In this document: one piece after another, positions 1 through 8,091 of the stretch
Layout: every line of letters begins with the position of its first letter
How positions within the stretch are numbered: the stretch's first letter is position 1
Assembly: GCF_023195895.1 (NCBI RefSeq)
Contig: NZ_JALPRK010000003.1
Coordinates: 267,046-331,045 of the forward strand
Reading direction: 5' to 3'
Length of the DNA stretch: 64,000 nt
Source: Paenibacillus mellifer
Lineage (GTDB): Bacteria > Bacillota > Bacilli > Paenibacillales > Paenibacillaceae
The notes under the pieces: generated by a model
What the model saw: only the letters and a program-made list of their open reading frames with translations
The model's database searches: none
What the model was told of the DNA's origin: nothing
Position numbers and translations under genes: made by a program

Positions 1-314
1 CCGATATCCCATAATAGCCACACTATAAGATACTCGTCGCGCCTTTACGATCATAACATTGGAGTAAAGTCCAAGGTCAATCCCCCTTACCATCATCCAT
101 ATAGCAAAATGAAGGACGCCCCAGTTGGACGCCCTTCACAGATACTCACTAACCGTAACCAATATACACTCGTGACTGTACGTTAAACGGAAATGAATGA
201 TAAGCACAACGTTGAGTATGCTATCGGCTTTTATTCGAATTTAAACGACGGAAGGTGGCTTTCAGGAAGCTAGGTCCGTCGTTGCCAATGTTTTGCCTCC
301 TTCTCTATTCAATT
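1..314. other. Leading intergenic stretch
   Basis: No gene is supported here. On the minus strand, positions 112-138 can form an 11-bp stem with two G-U pairs, followed by a short T-rich stretch. This could be a weak terminator for the operon that ends at 315, but the stem is imperfect. Confidence 0.4.
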
Positions 315-638
315 TTACCGCGTTGGACGGAACGGCTGCAGGAGGCGAATCCCTTCCTCAATGGATCCCTCCATCATTTCCAAGAGCTGGGGTACCAGTT
401 CCTGCATACGCGGGGCGTTTAGATGCCGATCCAGAGCATCCCGGTTTTCCCAGCGCTCGTAGATGATGAATGTGCCAGGCTGGCCCTCTACCTCGTGAGC
501 CTCATAGTCAATGTTGCCCTGGTCGTTGCGCGACGGGGTGACAGCAGCAGTCATGAATGCCTTCATCTCGGCTTCTCTCCCTGCCTTAGCTCTCGCCTCC
601 CAGAGTACGGTAACGTAACGGTTCTTCGTATCGTTCAT
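315..638 (-). CDS. Antibiotic biosynthesis monooxygenase (ABM/YgiN-like) protein
   Basis: This 107-aa protein matches the small dimeric ferredoxin-like ABM fold. It opens with a YVTVLWEARAKAGREAEM strand-helix and has the family pattern YEAHEVEGQPGTFIIYERW followed by DALDRHL. Such proteins act as cofactor-free quinol or small-aromatic monooxygenases in the cytoplasm. It is the last gene of a minus-strand unit that starts with the SDR gene at 1702 and once contained an FAD monooxygenase, now reduced to its first 50 codons. That neighbourhood suggests oxidation and detoxification of a small aromatic or quinone compound under the TetR regulator at 1936-2487. The substrate is unknown. Confidence 0.8.
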   Translation of the reverse strand: MNDTKNRYVTVLWEARAKAGREAEMKAFMTAAVTPSRNDQGNIDYEAHEVEGQPGTFIIYERWENRDALDRHLNAPRMQELVPQLLEMMEGSIEEGIRLLQPFRPTR

Positions 639-685
639 GCTAATTCCTCCAAATTTATCAATAGTTATCGAATTCGGATACTGCT

Positions 686-838
686 TTATCGAATAAAAGC
701 GCCATTTCGTAATGATGAATCTGCACGTTCAAGAATGGTAACTGTACAACCAGAACGAGACAACGCAAGCCCCATCATAAGACCACCTAAAGATCCACCA
801 ACAATAATGGCATGTTTAGACTGTCTTTGTGACATCAT
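686..838 (-). pseudogene. N-terminal remnant of an FAD-dependent monooxygenase
   Basis: Reading leftward from the ATG at 838, 50 codons are open. They contain the dinucleotide-binding start IIVGGSLGGLMMGLALSRSG and then TVTILERA, the hallmark opening of class A flavin monooxygenases, which are normally about 380 aa. The frame stops at 686-688, just after LRNGAF. A ribosome binding site, GGGAG, lies in the gap after the SDR stop codon, so this was the second gene of the SDR operon. The catalytic middle and the C-terminal GDxxH region are missing, so no activity is expected. Confidence 0.75.
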
Positions 839-850
839 TTCGTTCTCCCG

Positions 851-1702
851 TTACTGCAACTTCATCTGGCTGCGGAGCATCCGGTCGAGCAGTTTGTCTG
901 GGAGAATACGGATCAGTCGGGTCAGCAGTGCCGAATCACGACCGACTGTATAGCGGGTGCGCGGCTTATTTACGTGGATTGCCCGTGAAACCACTGCTGC
1001 CACCTTCTCAGGGCGGATACCGTCTGTTGCCCACGCTTCAGCCTGAGCCTTCACGGCGTCAAAAAGACGATCATGACGCCTATGCTGATCCGGCGTCATC
1101 AACTTGGCCAGCCGCTCCGCTGTCGCAATCCCTCGCTCCGATAGGCCCGTGCTGACACCACCCGGTGTGATCATGATGACCTTGAGGCCAAACGAGGACA
1201 TCTCCCTGCGGAGACTGTCATTGATGGCTTCCATCGCATACTTGGCCGCCGAATAAATTCCGAAACCAGGCATGGAGACCTTACCCCCAAGCGAACCGAT
1301 ATTAACCACGCGTCCGCCGCTGTTCAGCAAGGCCGGGGTAAGCGCCTGAATAACCGCGACTTGCCCAATCACGCTGACTTCGATCTGACGGCGAAACTCA
1401 TCGAGGGGAACCATCTCAAGAGGTGCATTAACGGCGATGCCGGCATTGTTGACCACTGCCCGCAAAGGGCGACCAAGCGGATCTTGCTCCACCCGTTCTG
1501 CCAGCGCCTTTAGTGTGTCGACCTGGGTAACATCAACGATCACCGGCTCGATATTTTTGCGTTTGATTTTGTTCGCGTCTTCCTGACGACGAACCCCAGC
1601 TAAAACATGAAATCCTTCGGCGGCGAGCTGCTCCGCGGTAGCCCTACCGATGCCGCTCGACGTTCCTGTAACAACGACCAATTCTTGAGTTTGGAATGAC
1701 AT
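851..1702 (-). CDS. Short-chain dehydrogenase/reductase (SDR)
   Basis: This 283-aa classical SDR uses NAD(P)H to reduce or oxidise a carbonyl or alcohol. It shows the cofactor loop TGTSSGIGRA near residue 13, NNAG near 86, and the catalytic Ser-Tyr-Lys set in SLGG and IYSAAKYAME near residues 137-155. The start follows a good AGGAGG site. It is the first gene of a unit continuing to the truncated FAD monooxygenase and the ABM protein. Its promoter (TAGACA, 17 bp, TATAAT at 1788-1760) lies inside three TetR-type operators, so repression by the neighbouring TetR protein is very likely. The substrate cannot be told. Confidence 0.9.
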   Translation of the reverse strand: MSFQTQELVVVTGTSSGIGRATAEQLAAEGFHVLAGVRRQEDANKIKRKNIEPVIVDVTQVDTLKALAERVEQDPLGRPLRAVVNNAGIAVNAPLEMVPLDEFRRQIEVSVIGQVAVIQALTPALLNSGGRVVNIGSLGGKVSMPGFGIYSAAKYAMEAINDSLRREMSSFGLKVIMITPGGVSTGLSERGIATAERLAKLMTPDQHRRHDRLFDAVKAQAEAWATDGIRPEKVAAVVSRAIHVNKPRTRYTVGRDSALLTRLIRILPDKLLDRMLRSQMKLQ

Positions 1703-1739
1703 AGTAACCCTCCTAGGTTTGATAAGATACGGACCCCTC

Positions 1740-1801
1740 TATAGCACTGCTATACAGGGATTATAGCACCGCTATACACCAATGTCTATAGCGGTGCTAT
1801 A
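1740..1801 (-). promoter_or_regulatory. SDR promoter embedded in three TetR-type operators
   Basis: Three 15-bp palindromes lie at 1740-1754 (TATAGCACTGCTATA), 1762-1776 (TATAGCACCGCTATA) and 1787-1801 (TATAGCGGTGCTATA). The minus-strand promoter, with -35 TAGACA at 1783-1788 and -10 TATAAT at 1760-1765 (spacer 17), overlaps the outer two. A fourth copy precedes the tetR gene at 2496-2510. Confidence 0.8.
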
Positions 1802-1935
1802 TCTTTATTTTTCGCACAAGCCGATGCCATGAGAAGTTATGCTCGCATCCACTTAACATGAAAAAGATCGCCCTCCTCCTGAAGTTCCAGGTTGGATAGA
1901 CGATCTTTCTTATGCGTCCTTATTTTTTTGAAGCT

Positions 1936-2487
1936 TCACTTCAAAATGATCTGCATTACGGTTTCTCGAATGAGCTCAACAACTTCGGGTTGGGGTGGAG
2001 GTACTTTGCGGGTTTGGGCCGTTACATACAACCAAGCGGCTGTATTGGCGGAAGCCCAGACTAGATCTGCCGCAGCCTGCGTTGACACAGCCAATTTGCC
2101 TTCGTCGGCAACTCTGCTAACATTTTGCACTAGTACTTGGTACGACTGATCTGCCGCCTCGATATGGGCGCCCTCGAGCAACCGCCCCATCATCGCCGCA
2201 TAAATCCGAGGACGGGCAGCCGCAAAGCGGACATAGTCATCCCATCCTTGCCGAAGAGCCACCTCTGGAACGGTGGACTCCACAGCGGTAATCTTGCTTT
2301 CAAATAATTGCTTGAACGCTTCCACTATAGCTGCACTCAGGAGTCCATCGGCATTGCCAAAATGGTGATAGAGCGTAGGAGCGGAAACTTGCGCGATCGC
2401 AGTTACGGCTCGAGTCGAAAATTGGGCTCCGCCCTCCTCTTCGAGGACCTTTAGAGCAGCTGCTAATATTTTGTCATATGTGTTCAT
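1936..2487 (-). CDS. TetR/AcrR family transcriptional regulator
   Basis: This 183-aa protein has an N-terminal TetR helix-turn-helix (ILAAALKVLEEEG, then FSTRAVTAIAQVS and TLYHHFGNADGLL, residues about 8-58). A helical ligand-binding domain follows. It lies upstream of the SDR unit on the same strand. The same 15-bp palindrome occurs once in front of this gene and three times in front of the SDR gene, so it probably represses itself and the SDR unit. The inducing ligand is unknown. Confidence 0.9.
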   Translation of the reverse strand: MNTYDKILAAALKVLEEEGGAQFSTRAVTAIAQVSAPTLYHHFGNADGLLSAAIVEAFKQLFESKITAVESTVPEVALRQGWDDYVRFAAARPRIYAAMMGRLLEGAHIEAADQSYQVLVQNVSRVADEGKLAVSTQAAADLVWASANTAAWLYVTAQTRKVPPPQPEVVELIRETVMQIILK

Positions 2488-2493
2488 AACTCG

Positions 2494-2522
2494 ATTATAG
2501 CAGTGCTATATGCAGGTGTCCA
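2494..2522 (-). promoter_or_regulatory. tetR promoter with TetR-type operator
   Basis: The palindrome TATAGCAGTGCTATA at 2496-2510 is the reverse complement of the copy at 1740. It overlaps a minus-strand -10 TATAAT (2494-2499) that lies 17 bp from a -35 TGGACA (2517-2522). This arrangement fits autorepression. Confidence 0.75.
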
Positions 2523-2531
2523 TGACGAAGG

Positions 2532-3143
2532 TTATGTGCCTGCTCCTTTCATGAAGACACCGCCCTGATTTTTCAAATACCTGTCGAAGAAATCCAGCAT
2601 ATAGGCATTGATCACGGTGTTCGCTCTTTCGGGCGCCATCGTCCCTGTAATACCCAGCATTTTGAAAATGGGAGAAATGAACTGTACATCAGTAAAGTTT
2701 AGATGCTCCGCTTCCCGTCGCCGGCTTCGCTAAAGGTCTCTTCCCTATGTGCATCCACGAAATGAAAGGTTTGCGTGCCTACTTGATATTCACCTGTCGG
2801 CTCAGGGAGTTGAAATACAGGAAAAGCGTACATGAGCCCTGCGGTTCCGATCAGCATGATCGCTATAGCGGTATAAGCCGAGCCCAACATGAACCGGGGG
2901 ATTTTTGAGAAGCCATTTTTTGAAATAGCTGTAACTTGAAAGGACTAAATAAATGATCGTTATGCCATATAGGAAAAATAGCTGAATTCTGTATCCTTCC
3001 ACCGTCCCATGAATGATCAGGATCAGTGTGGCGACTCCACTTAAAGCGAATACTGGACTTCTTCGCCGTCCCTTTTTTAAGCCAACGGTTAACGCAAACA
3101 AGCCGAGGTTTGACAGCAGAAGCAACAGTTCAAACAATCTCAT
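2532..3143 (-). pseudogene. Decayed alpha/beta hydrolase with N-terminal membrane domain
   Basis: The gene starts at the ATG at 3143 behind AAGGGGG. It encodes three to four hydrophobic segments (MRLFELLLLLSNLGLFALTV and following), typical of a membrane-anchored hydrolase of the PAF-acetylhydrolase-like type. A frameshift lies near 2885, after which the frame continues with FPVFQLPEPTGEYQVGTQTF. At about 2698 that frame ends in GKRSI and a stop. The last part, FTDVQFISPIF to LKNQGGVFMKGAGT, follows directly in another frame and ends at 2532. The middle of the protein, including the nucleophile elbow, is deleted, so the product cannot be active. Assignment of the three pieces to one family is from memory. 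Confidence 0.65.
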
Positions 3144-3394
3144 CTCGATCCCCCTTTTCAAAATTCCGACTTCATTCCCTCCCATCTTATCCCGCCAGGC
3201 TGGCCTAAACCATCGATTTGCCTTACCTCGACCTAACAATTTTGTCATTCAATCTTGGGATACTTGTCGGATGATTTTGACAAATTAGGACGATCGTGCT
3301 AATCTTCGGGACGAGAAGTTTATACGGTATGAAATTGAACAGATGTGCGACTGCTTGAGCTCGCTGCTGGCACACTCGAATGAGGAGGAAGCCT

Positions 3395-4021
3395 ATGAAT
3401 ACAATAATCGCAGAAACAGACGGTAGACCGCGTTGTAGATGGTGCGACGCCGCCCCGGAATTTCTTGATTATCACGATACCGAATGGGGATTCCCGGTCG
3501 ACGACGATCGCCGGTTGTTCGAGAAGATCAGCCTGGAAGGGTTCCAATCGGGCCTGAGTTGGCGGACGATTCTGGTGAAACGGGAGAACTTTCGTGCAGC
3601 ATTCCATGATTTTGACTTTCACCGGATCGCGAGCTATACAGAGCGCGACCTAGATCGTCTACTCGGGAATGAAGGCATCATCCGCCATCGCGGCAAGATC
3701 GAGGCGGTGATCAACAATGCACGGAGGGCGCAAGAGATGGTCAATCGGGAGGGCTCGTTGGCCGCCTTCTTCTGGAAGTACGAGCCGGACCGGAGTCAAC
3801 TTGCGGAGCCGCAAACTGCATCCACTTCGGCGCTATCGATCGCGCTCTCGAAAGAGCTCAAAAAGCAAGGCTGGAAATTCGTCGGCCCGACGACGATGTA
3901 CGCTTTCATGCAAGCGATGGGGTTGTTCAACGATCATGTTGAGGACTGCGTTATTAGGGCAGAGGTTGAGCTCGCGCGCCAGCAGTTCCAGCGTCCCCGG
4001 GCGGCAATTGGCAAACGTTAA
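3395..4021 (+). CDS. tag: DNA-3-methyladenine glycosylase I
   Basis: This 208-aa enzyme excises 3-methyladenine from alkylated DNA in base excision repair. Recognisable family segments are CRWCDAAPEFLDYHDTEWG near residue 12, LFEKISLEGFQSGLSWRTIL, RENFRAAFHDFD, and KKQGWKFVGPTTMYAFMQ with MGLFNDHVEDC near the end. The zinc-binding Cys and His residues near both termini are present. The ATG at 3395 follows GAGGAGGAA, whereas an ATG at 3380 overlaps no such site. The gene stands alone. Confidence 0.93.
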   Translation: MNTIIAETDGRPRCRWCDAAPEFLDYHDTEWGFPVDDDRRLFEKISLEGFQSGLSWRTILVKRENFRAAFHDFDFHRIASYTERDLDRLLGNEGIIRHRGKIEAVINNARRAQEMVNREGSLAAFFWKYEPDRSQLAEPQTASTSALSIALSKELKKQGWKFVGPTTMYAFMQAMGLFNDHVEDCVIRAEVELARQQFQRPRAAIGKR

Positions 4022-4450
4022 GCGGCCGCTGACGCCCTTACCTTTTGTTGGCGATCGACTAAGGGATTACGAACGAAGTCTGCTTTAGAAAGCAAAATAG
4101 ATCGGGGGAATTAGTCCTGAGAATTTTACTAATTTAATAATCGAGCGAATTACATTTGTATAGTGATGACCCTTCAATGTAGACTAAAGCTCCCTTATGC
4201 ATGGGTTGGTCTAGGGACTTAGAATTTGAGTGTAATGTCAAAAATAAGCTTGCATCAGAAGTCGCTCCTAAGTTTAAAACTGAATAAAGTCCAGCGTTGA
4301 TCCTCGACTTTGATAAGAAAAAACGCCCATCACATATCGATGGGCGTCAACGTCGTTAAGTATAATAAATCTATTAGCTAACTAACCTACTACCTAAAGC
4401 CTTCCCCAAAAAAACAAGTATGATTCCTCAATAAGATAAAAATCCAACTA
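4022..4450. other. Intergenic stretch without a recognised gene
   Basis: No coding region is supported. The only structure seen is the minus-strand terminator at 4316-4348 serving the secreted-protein gene to the right. Confidence 0.5.
4316..4348 (-). terminator. Rho-independent terminator
   Basis: Stem ACGCCCAT (4323-4330) pairs with ATGGGCGT (4340-4347). On the minus strand it is followed by six or more T. It ends the transcript of the gene at 4451-5164. Confidence 0.75.
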
Positions 4451-5164
4451 TTAGGTTACCGGAAAATTGAATACGAAATTCCAACTCGAATGTGTACCGC
4501 GTTGTAATGTTGCCGTAATATTGATACCACAAGCATAAGCGAGACCATATTTCAGAACTGCATCCCAACCCCAATTTCTTACAAGTATCGTATCAGAATC
4601 AAATGCATTTAAGGTGTCTTGTTGATTAGTTACAGCCTTGCCTCCATTTGTATAACCAGCACCACCATTTTGTGAAACTAAAATTCGTTTATTAGACACT
4701 GTTACAGAGCTGTCGAGTAGATCAAATCTATAATCAATTTTATCCATTCCAACATAAGTAAAGCCATCCTTCGAATAAGAAGTATAATAAATAGTTGCAT
4801 AGACCTTAAGTGATATACTGTCGTCAGTCTTATTTCCAGATTGCGTGTGGGTTGTTGCACTTATTACAGCTTCAGCTTTATATTGTGTGGCAGTTTCGTT
4901 GGTTTGAATTCGCATAAAGTCATCTAGCTTTTGTACTTTGATCTCTCCTACTTCAAGTTCGTAAACTTCTCCTGTTTCCAAGTTCTCTAGTTGTCCATTT
5001 GCATCAAGGATATTCTTTACCATAAATTCCTCATTATCATGATGGGACTGAACAAATTGATAATTTTCATTATTACCAATTTGTTCAGCATTTGCAATCG
5101 AACCATAAGAAGTAACTAATAAGACGGAACTAAGAAAAAGAATCACTTTTTTTCTCAAAAACAT
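4451..5164 (-). CDS. Secreted protein of unknown function
   Basis: This 237-aa protein has a clear signal peptide: MFLRKK, then a hydrophobic core, with probable cleavage after SIANA near residue 26. The mature part is rich in Asn, Thr and Ser, predicted mostly beta, with one free Cys near the end (YACGINITATLQRG). The ATG follows AAAGGAGG. I recognise no family. It is distinctly AT-rich against its left neighbour and faces a lipoprotein gene across a short divergent promoter region, so the two may have arrived together. Confidence 0.6.
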   Translation of the reverse strand: MFLRKKVILFLSSVLLVTSYGSIANAEQIGNNENYQFVQSHHDNEEFMVKNILDANGQLENLETGEVYELEVGEIKVQKLDDFMRIQTNETATQYKAEAVISATTHTQSGNKTDDSISLKVYATIYYTSYSKDGFTYVGMDKIDYRFDLLDSSVTVSNKRILVSQNGGAGYTNGGKAVTNQQDTLNAFDSDTILVRNWGWDAVLKYGLAYACGINITATLQRGTHSSWNFVFNFPVT

Positions 5165-5259
5165 GTAAACATCCTCCTTTTTAGGTTATAATTACAATGT
5201 TATTATATACTAATATTGAAAATATTGGTAGTAATAATTACAAAATTTAGGAGGTAATT

Positions 5260-5697
5260 ATGAAAATCAAATTTGGTCTTGTTTTATTAATTTTTATTTT
5301 TGTATTCGTTGGGTGTAATAGTAATCCTAAGCAGGAAACTGACAATAAAATAAGCAAGGAGATGATTTCTTTACAAGGACAAAGTGACCATTGGACGGCT
5401 AATTATACTATAAGAGAGACTGAAAAAAGTTCCGAAGCATCGAAATATTTGCTCCAATGTACTATTGAACCACGCAACTCTAAAGAATTGATTTTTGATG
5501 TCGCTTATAATATAGCTAGTCCCAGTAACGTTTCTCAACTAAGTGGAACTATAACTTCTGAGACTGATAGTTACCTCAGTGATAAGGTCATTTCTCCTTC
5601 AATAGACACCAACTTCTTGCCAAGGAAAGGGGAGGATATCATCATTACAATTAAATGGAATAAGAAGTTTGAAGAGAAAATTGTTCTCACACCTTAA
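5260..5697 (+). CDS. Putative lipoprotein
   Basis: This 145-aa protein begins MKIKFGLVLLIF and has a lipobox-like FVGC ending at Cys19, so it is probably lipid-anchored to the outer face of the membrane. The start follows TAGGAGG. The remainder is a small hydrophilic, beta-rich domain (SDHWTANYTIRETEKSSEA and onward) without a family I recognise. It is divergent from the secreted protein at 4451-5164 and equally AT-rich. Confidence 0.6.
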   Translation: MKIKFGLVLLIFIFVFVGCNSNPKQETDNKISKEMISLQGQSDHWTANYTIRETEKSSEASKYLLQCTIEPRNSKELIFDVAYNIASPSNVSQLSGTITSETDSYLSDKVISPSIDTNFLPRKGEDIIITIKWNKKFEEKIVLTP

Positions 5698-6256
5698 AAA
5701 TTTTCGAGAAACAAGTTGCTAAGGAGCTTGATAAGATGTTGGAGAAACTCGATTATAAAATCGAGCTATTTAATAACTTATAAGACTCTGAGAAGTTGCA
5801 ATAGCACATGTATTTTCAGTCTCTTGCTCGCTTCGACAGAAAAACTTGCCGATAATTGGGGTAAGGTTCTCCGTATCAACTATAGAGCGAAATCGAAGGC
5901 ACCCGATTGGGTGCCTCAGCTGGTTGAAACGGGTATTGGGAATGGTGAACTTACACTAATGAAGGACATAACGCTCGGCTCACTAACGGAATCGACTTGT
6001 CCCTTTCTAGCATGTGCTTTTGCTTGTGTGGAGGTTAATGACATTTCAAACACTTCAAAGATTGTTTTTGGGATTCTCATTTCTTTAGACGAAAAAACAA
6101 TTGCATTATTCATCGGCCTAATTGTTCAATAAGCCCGAATCACAGAAACAGCTGGCGTCATTTTTATCGATTTTGCAATCCAATAGGATCACTGAATAAA
6201 AAAAAGACAGTTAAGGCTACTCCATGTGCCCTAACTGTCTTTTTGCTAACTAATTT
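5698..6256. other. Intergenic stretch with gene debris
   Basis: Positions 5699-5782 on the plus strand read IFEKQVAKELDKMLEKLDYK before a stop. This resembles the C-terminal coiled coil of a MerR-type regulator and may be a remnant. A perfect 8-bp hairpin lies at 5897-5916 (AGGCACCC and GGGTGCCT). Longer open frames between 5716 and 6132 on both strands have no ribosome binding site or recognisable product. Confidence 0.35.
6198..6246 (-). terminator. Bidirectional terminator below cwlJ
   Basis: A long stem pairs AAAAAGACAGTTA (6201-6213) with TAACTGTCTTTTT (6232-6244), with A-runs and T-runs on both sides. On the minus strand it ends the CwlJ transcript. Confidence 0.8.
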
Positions 6257-6700
6257 TTAAAACGTACTATATACACTTGCGCATTCTTCCGCAGTTGGTT
6301 CATAGAAACAATGTTTCTTCCATCGACCAACAAACGGCTGATTATACCAAGTTGGCGGACAGGGACCGGGGTTGTCATACGATCCTGGGCGGAAATACCA
6401 CAGCGAGAATTTGGCTGGCCAACTCCGTTCTCCATTCACAACCCGTTGCGCCAGACGGCGTTCTCTATCTCTTGCTTTCTGATAGTACATCCCATGTTGC
6501 AGCGCTTCGAATGCATGCGGCTGGTTAATCATTTGGGGAATGGTCCGGATTCCTGTGAAATCGGAACAATTCGCTCTGATTCGGTTAATGCCAACTGCTC
6601 CAACATGGAGCATGCCCATTTCGCCTTCGGCCTCCGCCTCGGCCCGAAGCAACCTTGCCAACATATCGATATCCTGTTGCCTGGATTTCACGACTGCCAT
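6257..6700 (-). CDS. cwlJ: Spore cortex-lytic cell wall hydrolase (CwlJ-like)
   Basis: This 147-aa protein is a Hydrolase_2 (SleB/CwlJ) domain without a signal peptide or binding domain, which is the size and layout of CwlJ. Family segments are LLARLLRAEAEAEGEMGM, with its catalytic-type Glu, GAVGINRIRANC, and the C-terminal FVGRWKKHCFYEP. CwlJ is made in the mother cell, sits in the spore coat and degrades cortex peptidoglycan during germination. It supports a spore-forming host. The gene stands alone; GAGGTGAG precedes the ATG. Confidence 0.85.
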   Translation of the reverse strand: MAVVKSRQQDIDMLARLLRAEAEAEGEMGMLHVGAVGINRIRANCSDFTGIRTIPQMINQPHAFEALQHGMYYQKARDRERRLAQRVVNGERSWPAKFSLWYFRPGSYDNPGPCPPTWYNQPFVGRWKKHCFYEPTAEECASVYSTF

Positions 6701-6784
6701 TTGCTCACCTCATTCGATTTCTAGACCCATCATATTTGAGGTGAAGCGGATGTGTGACTCTGGAAATCCTGGTTATTTCGTTTT

Positions 6785-6802
6785 TTGTGAAACAAGTCAC
6801 AA
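6785..6802 (+). promoter_or_regulatory. FNR/CRP-type box upstream of the PAS protein
   Basis: TTGTGAAACAAGTCACAA contains a perfect TGTGA-N6-TCACA (6786-6801), the consensus for FNR of Gram-positive bacteria. It lies about 80 bp before the PAS gene at 6883 and about 85 bp upstream of cwlJ on the other strand. Anaerobic induction of the PAS gene is the simplest reading. Confidence 0.55.
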
Positions 6803-6882
6803 TTTGAATCATTATTACTGCTATCATTATTACCTAATAGATCCATCTCCTAAAGGGAGATTCCATAAAGGAGGATTTTTAT

Positions 6883-7359
6883 ATGTCTAAAGATAAATTG
6901 TCCGACTTAATTAGTCCGGAGGCGGTCATCAATTTTGAAACAGGTGCCATTCAAGCAAGCACTTTGGATTCAATTATTAATCTATTGCCGTTTGAAATGG
7001 GCTTTTGCGATGCTAACGATATTTTCCGTTGGTATTCCAATAATCCAAACCGTGTCCATGGTCGTCGTAAAGAAGCCATTGGTCGCCATGTGCTTGAACT
7101 TCATCCCAAAGTGGCGCATCACGTTGAAAAATTGTTGAATGATTTTCGTTCAGGAACACGCGATGAATGGGAATTTTGGTTCCCCAAACGTTCTGGGGAA
7201 TCCGGTCAAATTTATCAAAAATTCATGGCTGTACGGGATAAAAACGGAACCTATCTAGGTTGTATGGATGTTACCGTTAATATGGACCTTTTCCAAGGAA
7301 AAGAAGGCAAACACACCCCAGAAACGATTGACGAGTTTAAAGCTGTTCAACCTAAATGA
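6883..7359 (+). CDS. Single PAS-domain sensor protein
   Basis: This 158-aa soluble protein consists mainly of one PAS domain of the type found at the end of DUF438 proteins. It spans about residues 32-145: IINLLPFEMGFCDANDIFRW, GRHVLELHPKVAHHVEKLL, DEWEFWFP and a C-terminal YLGCMDVTVNMD. No output domain is attached, so it may act by binding a partner. The His-rich HPKVAHH segment could take part in cofactor binding, but this is inference. AAAGGAGG precedes the ATG. The upstream FNR-type box suggests an oxygen- or redox-related role. It converges with the azoreductase gene, with three bases between stops. Confidence 0.75.
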   Translation: MSKDKLSDLISPEAVINFETGAIQASTLDSIINLLPFEMGFCDANDIFRWYSNNPNRVHGRRKEAIGRHVLELHPKVAHHVEKLLNDFRSGTRDEWEFWFPKRSGESGQIYQKFMAVRDKNGTYLGCMDVTVNMDLFQGKEGKHTPETIDEFKAVQPK

Positions 7360-7362
7360 CGA

Positions 7363-8004
7363 TTAATTTTCGTAAAAATGCCGAAAAGCCTTTTCTAGAT
7401 CTAGATTCGCATGCTCCCACACCTGATCGGCAGACAAGATATCCGTTCCTTGAGCGCGAACCAAATCGAACTGGCTAAAGCCCATGATATTCGTAAACAT
7501 CTCTTTTAGATAATTAGGGGCAAAATCCAATGCAGTATAACGGTCGTTATTCGTATAGATTCCACCTGAGGCTTGCAGGAGAAGCAATCGATAGTCATCG
7601 GTCATCAATCCCACAGAACCCGACTCTGTGTATTTAAACGTTTCACGTGCGATGAGGATGTTATCCATGTAGTCCTTGAGTCGAGAGGTAATGTTAAAGT
7701 TATGCAGCGGCGTTGAAATGACGATCCGATGATGGTCCTTGAATTGCGTCAATAATGCAGCAGACTGTTTGGCAATCTCTGCTTCAGTTGGATTTAGGGC
7801 GATGTCAGACTTTTGTTTGTTCCAAATCGCAAGTAATCCATCCGCTTCAATTCTTGGAATATCCAACTCATAAAGATTTATGATTGTCAGTTCATCGTCC
7901 GGGAATTCATGCTTAACCTTTTCAATAAATTTTTCTTGCAATTGAACGGAAAAGTGATTGCGGTTTGTAAAATCAGGATGTGCGTTAATAAGTAAAGTTT
8001 TCAT
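7363..8004 (-). CDS. FMN-dependent NADH-azoreductase
   Basis: This 213-aa flavodoxin-fold quinone and azo reductase is of the AzoR type. It shows the N-terminal phosphate-binding strand-loop TLLINAHPDFTNRNHFS, the central STPLHNFNITSRLKDYMDN with TFKYTE near residues 98-128, and QASGGIYT near 145. It reduces quinones by two electrons with NADH in the cytoplasm and protects against thiol and quinone stress. It is divergent from the WYL regulator at 8092, which probably controls it. Confidence 0.88.
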   Translation of the reverse strand: MKTLLINAHPDFTNRNHFSVQLQEKFIEKVKHEFPDDELTIINLYELDIPRIEADGLLAIWNKQKSDIALNPTEAEIAKQSAALLTQFKDHHRIVISTPLHNFNITSRLKDYMDNILIARETFKYTESGSVGLMTDDYRLLLLQASGGIYTNNDRYTALDFAPNYLKEMFTNIMGFSQFDLVRAQGTDILSADQVWEHANLDLEKAFRHFYEN

Positions 8005-8091
8005 CTATAAAACTCCTTTGTTTTTGATAAACTAAGTGTACCCTTAAAAGGTGACAATATTAGACACCATTAAACAAAGGTGGAGCAAAGA

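Noticed and set aside
3289..3454. Short open frame before tag (KFIRYEIEQMCDCLSSLLAH)
   Set aside because: It looks like the tail of a lost regulator or a translated leader, but it has no start codon with a ribosome binding site and is too short to name.
5716..6132. Open frames of 138 codons (plus) and 65 codons (5916-6113, minus)
   Set aside because: No start site, no recognisable product, and gene debris close by. They may be decayed sequence.
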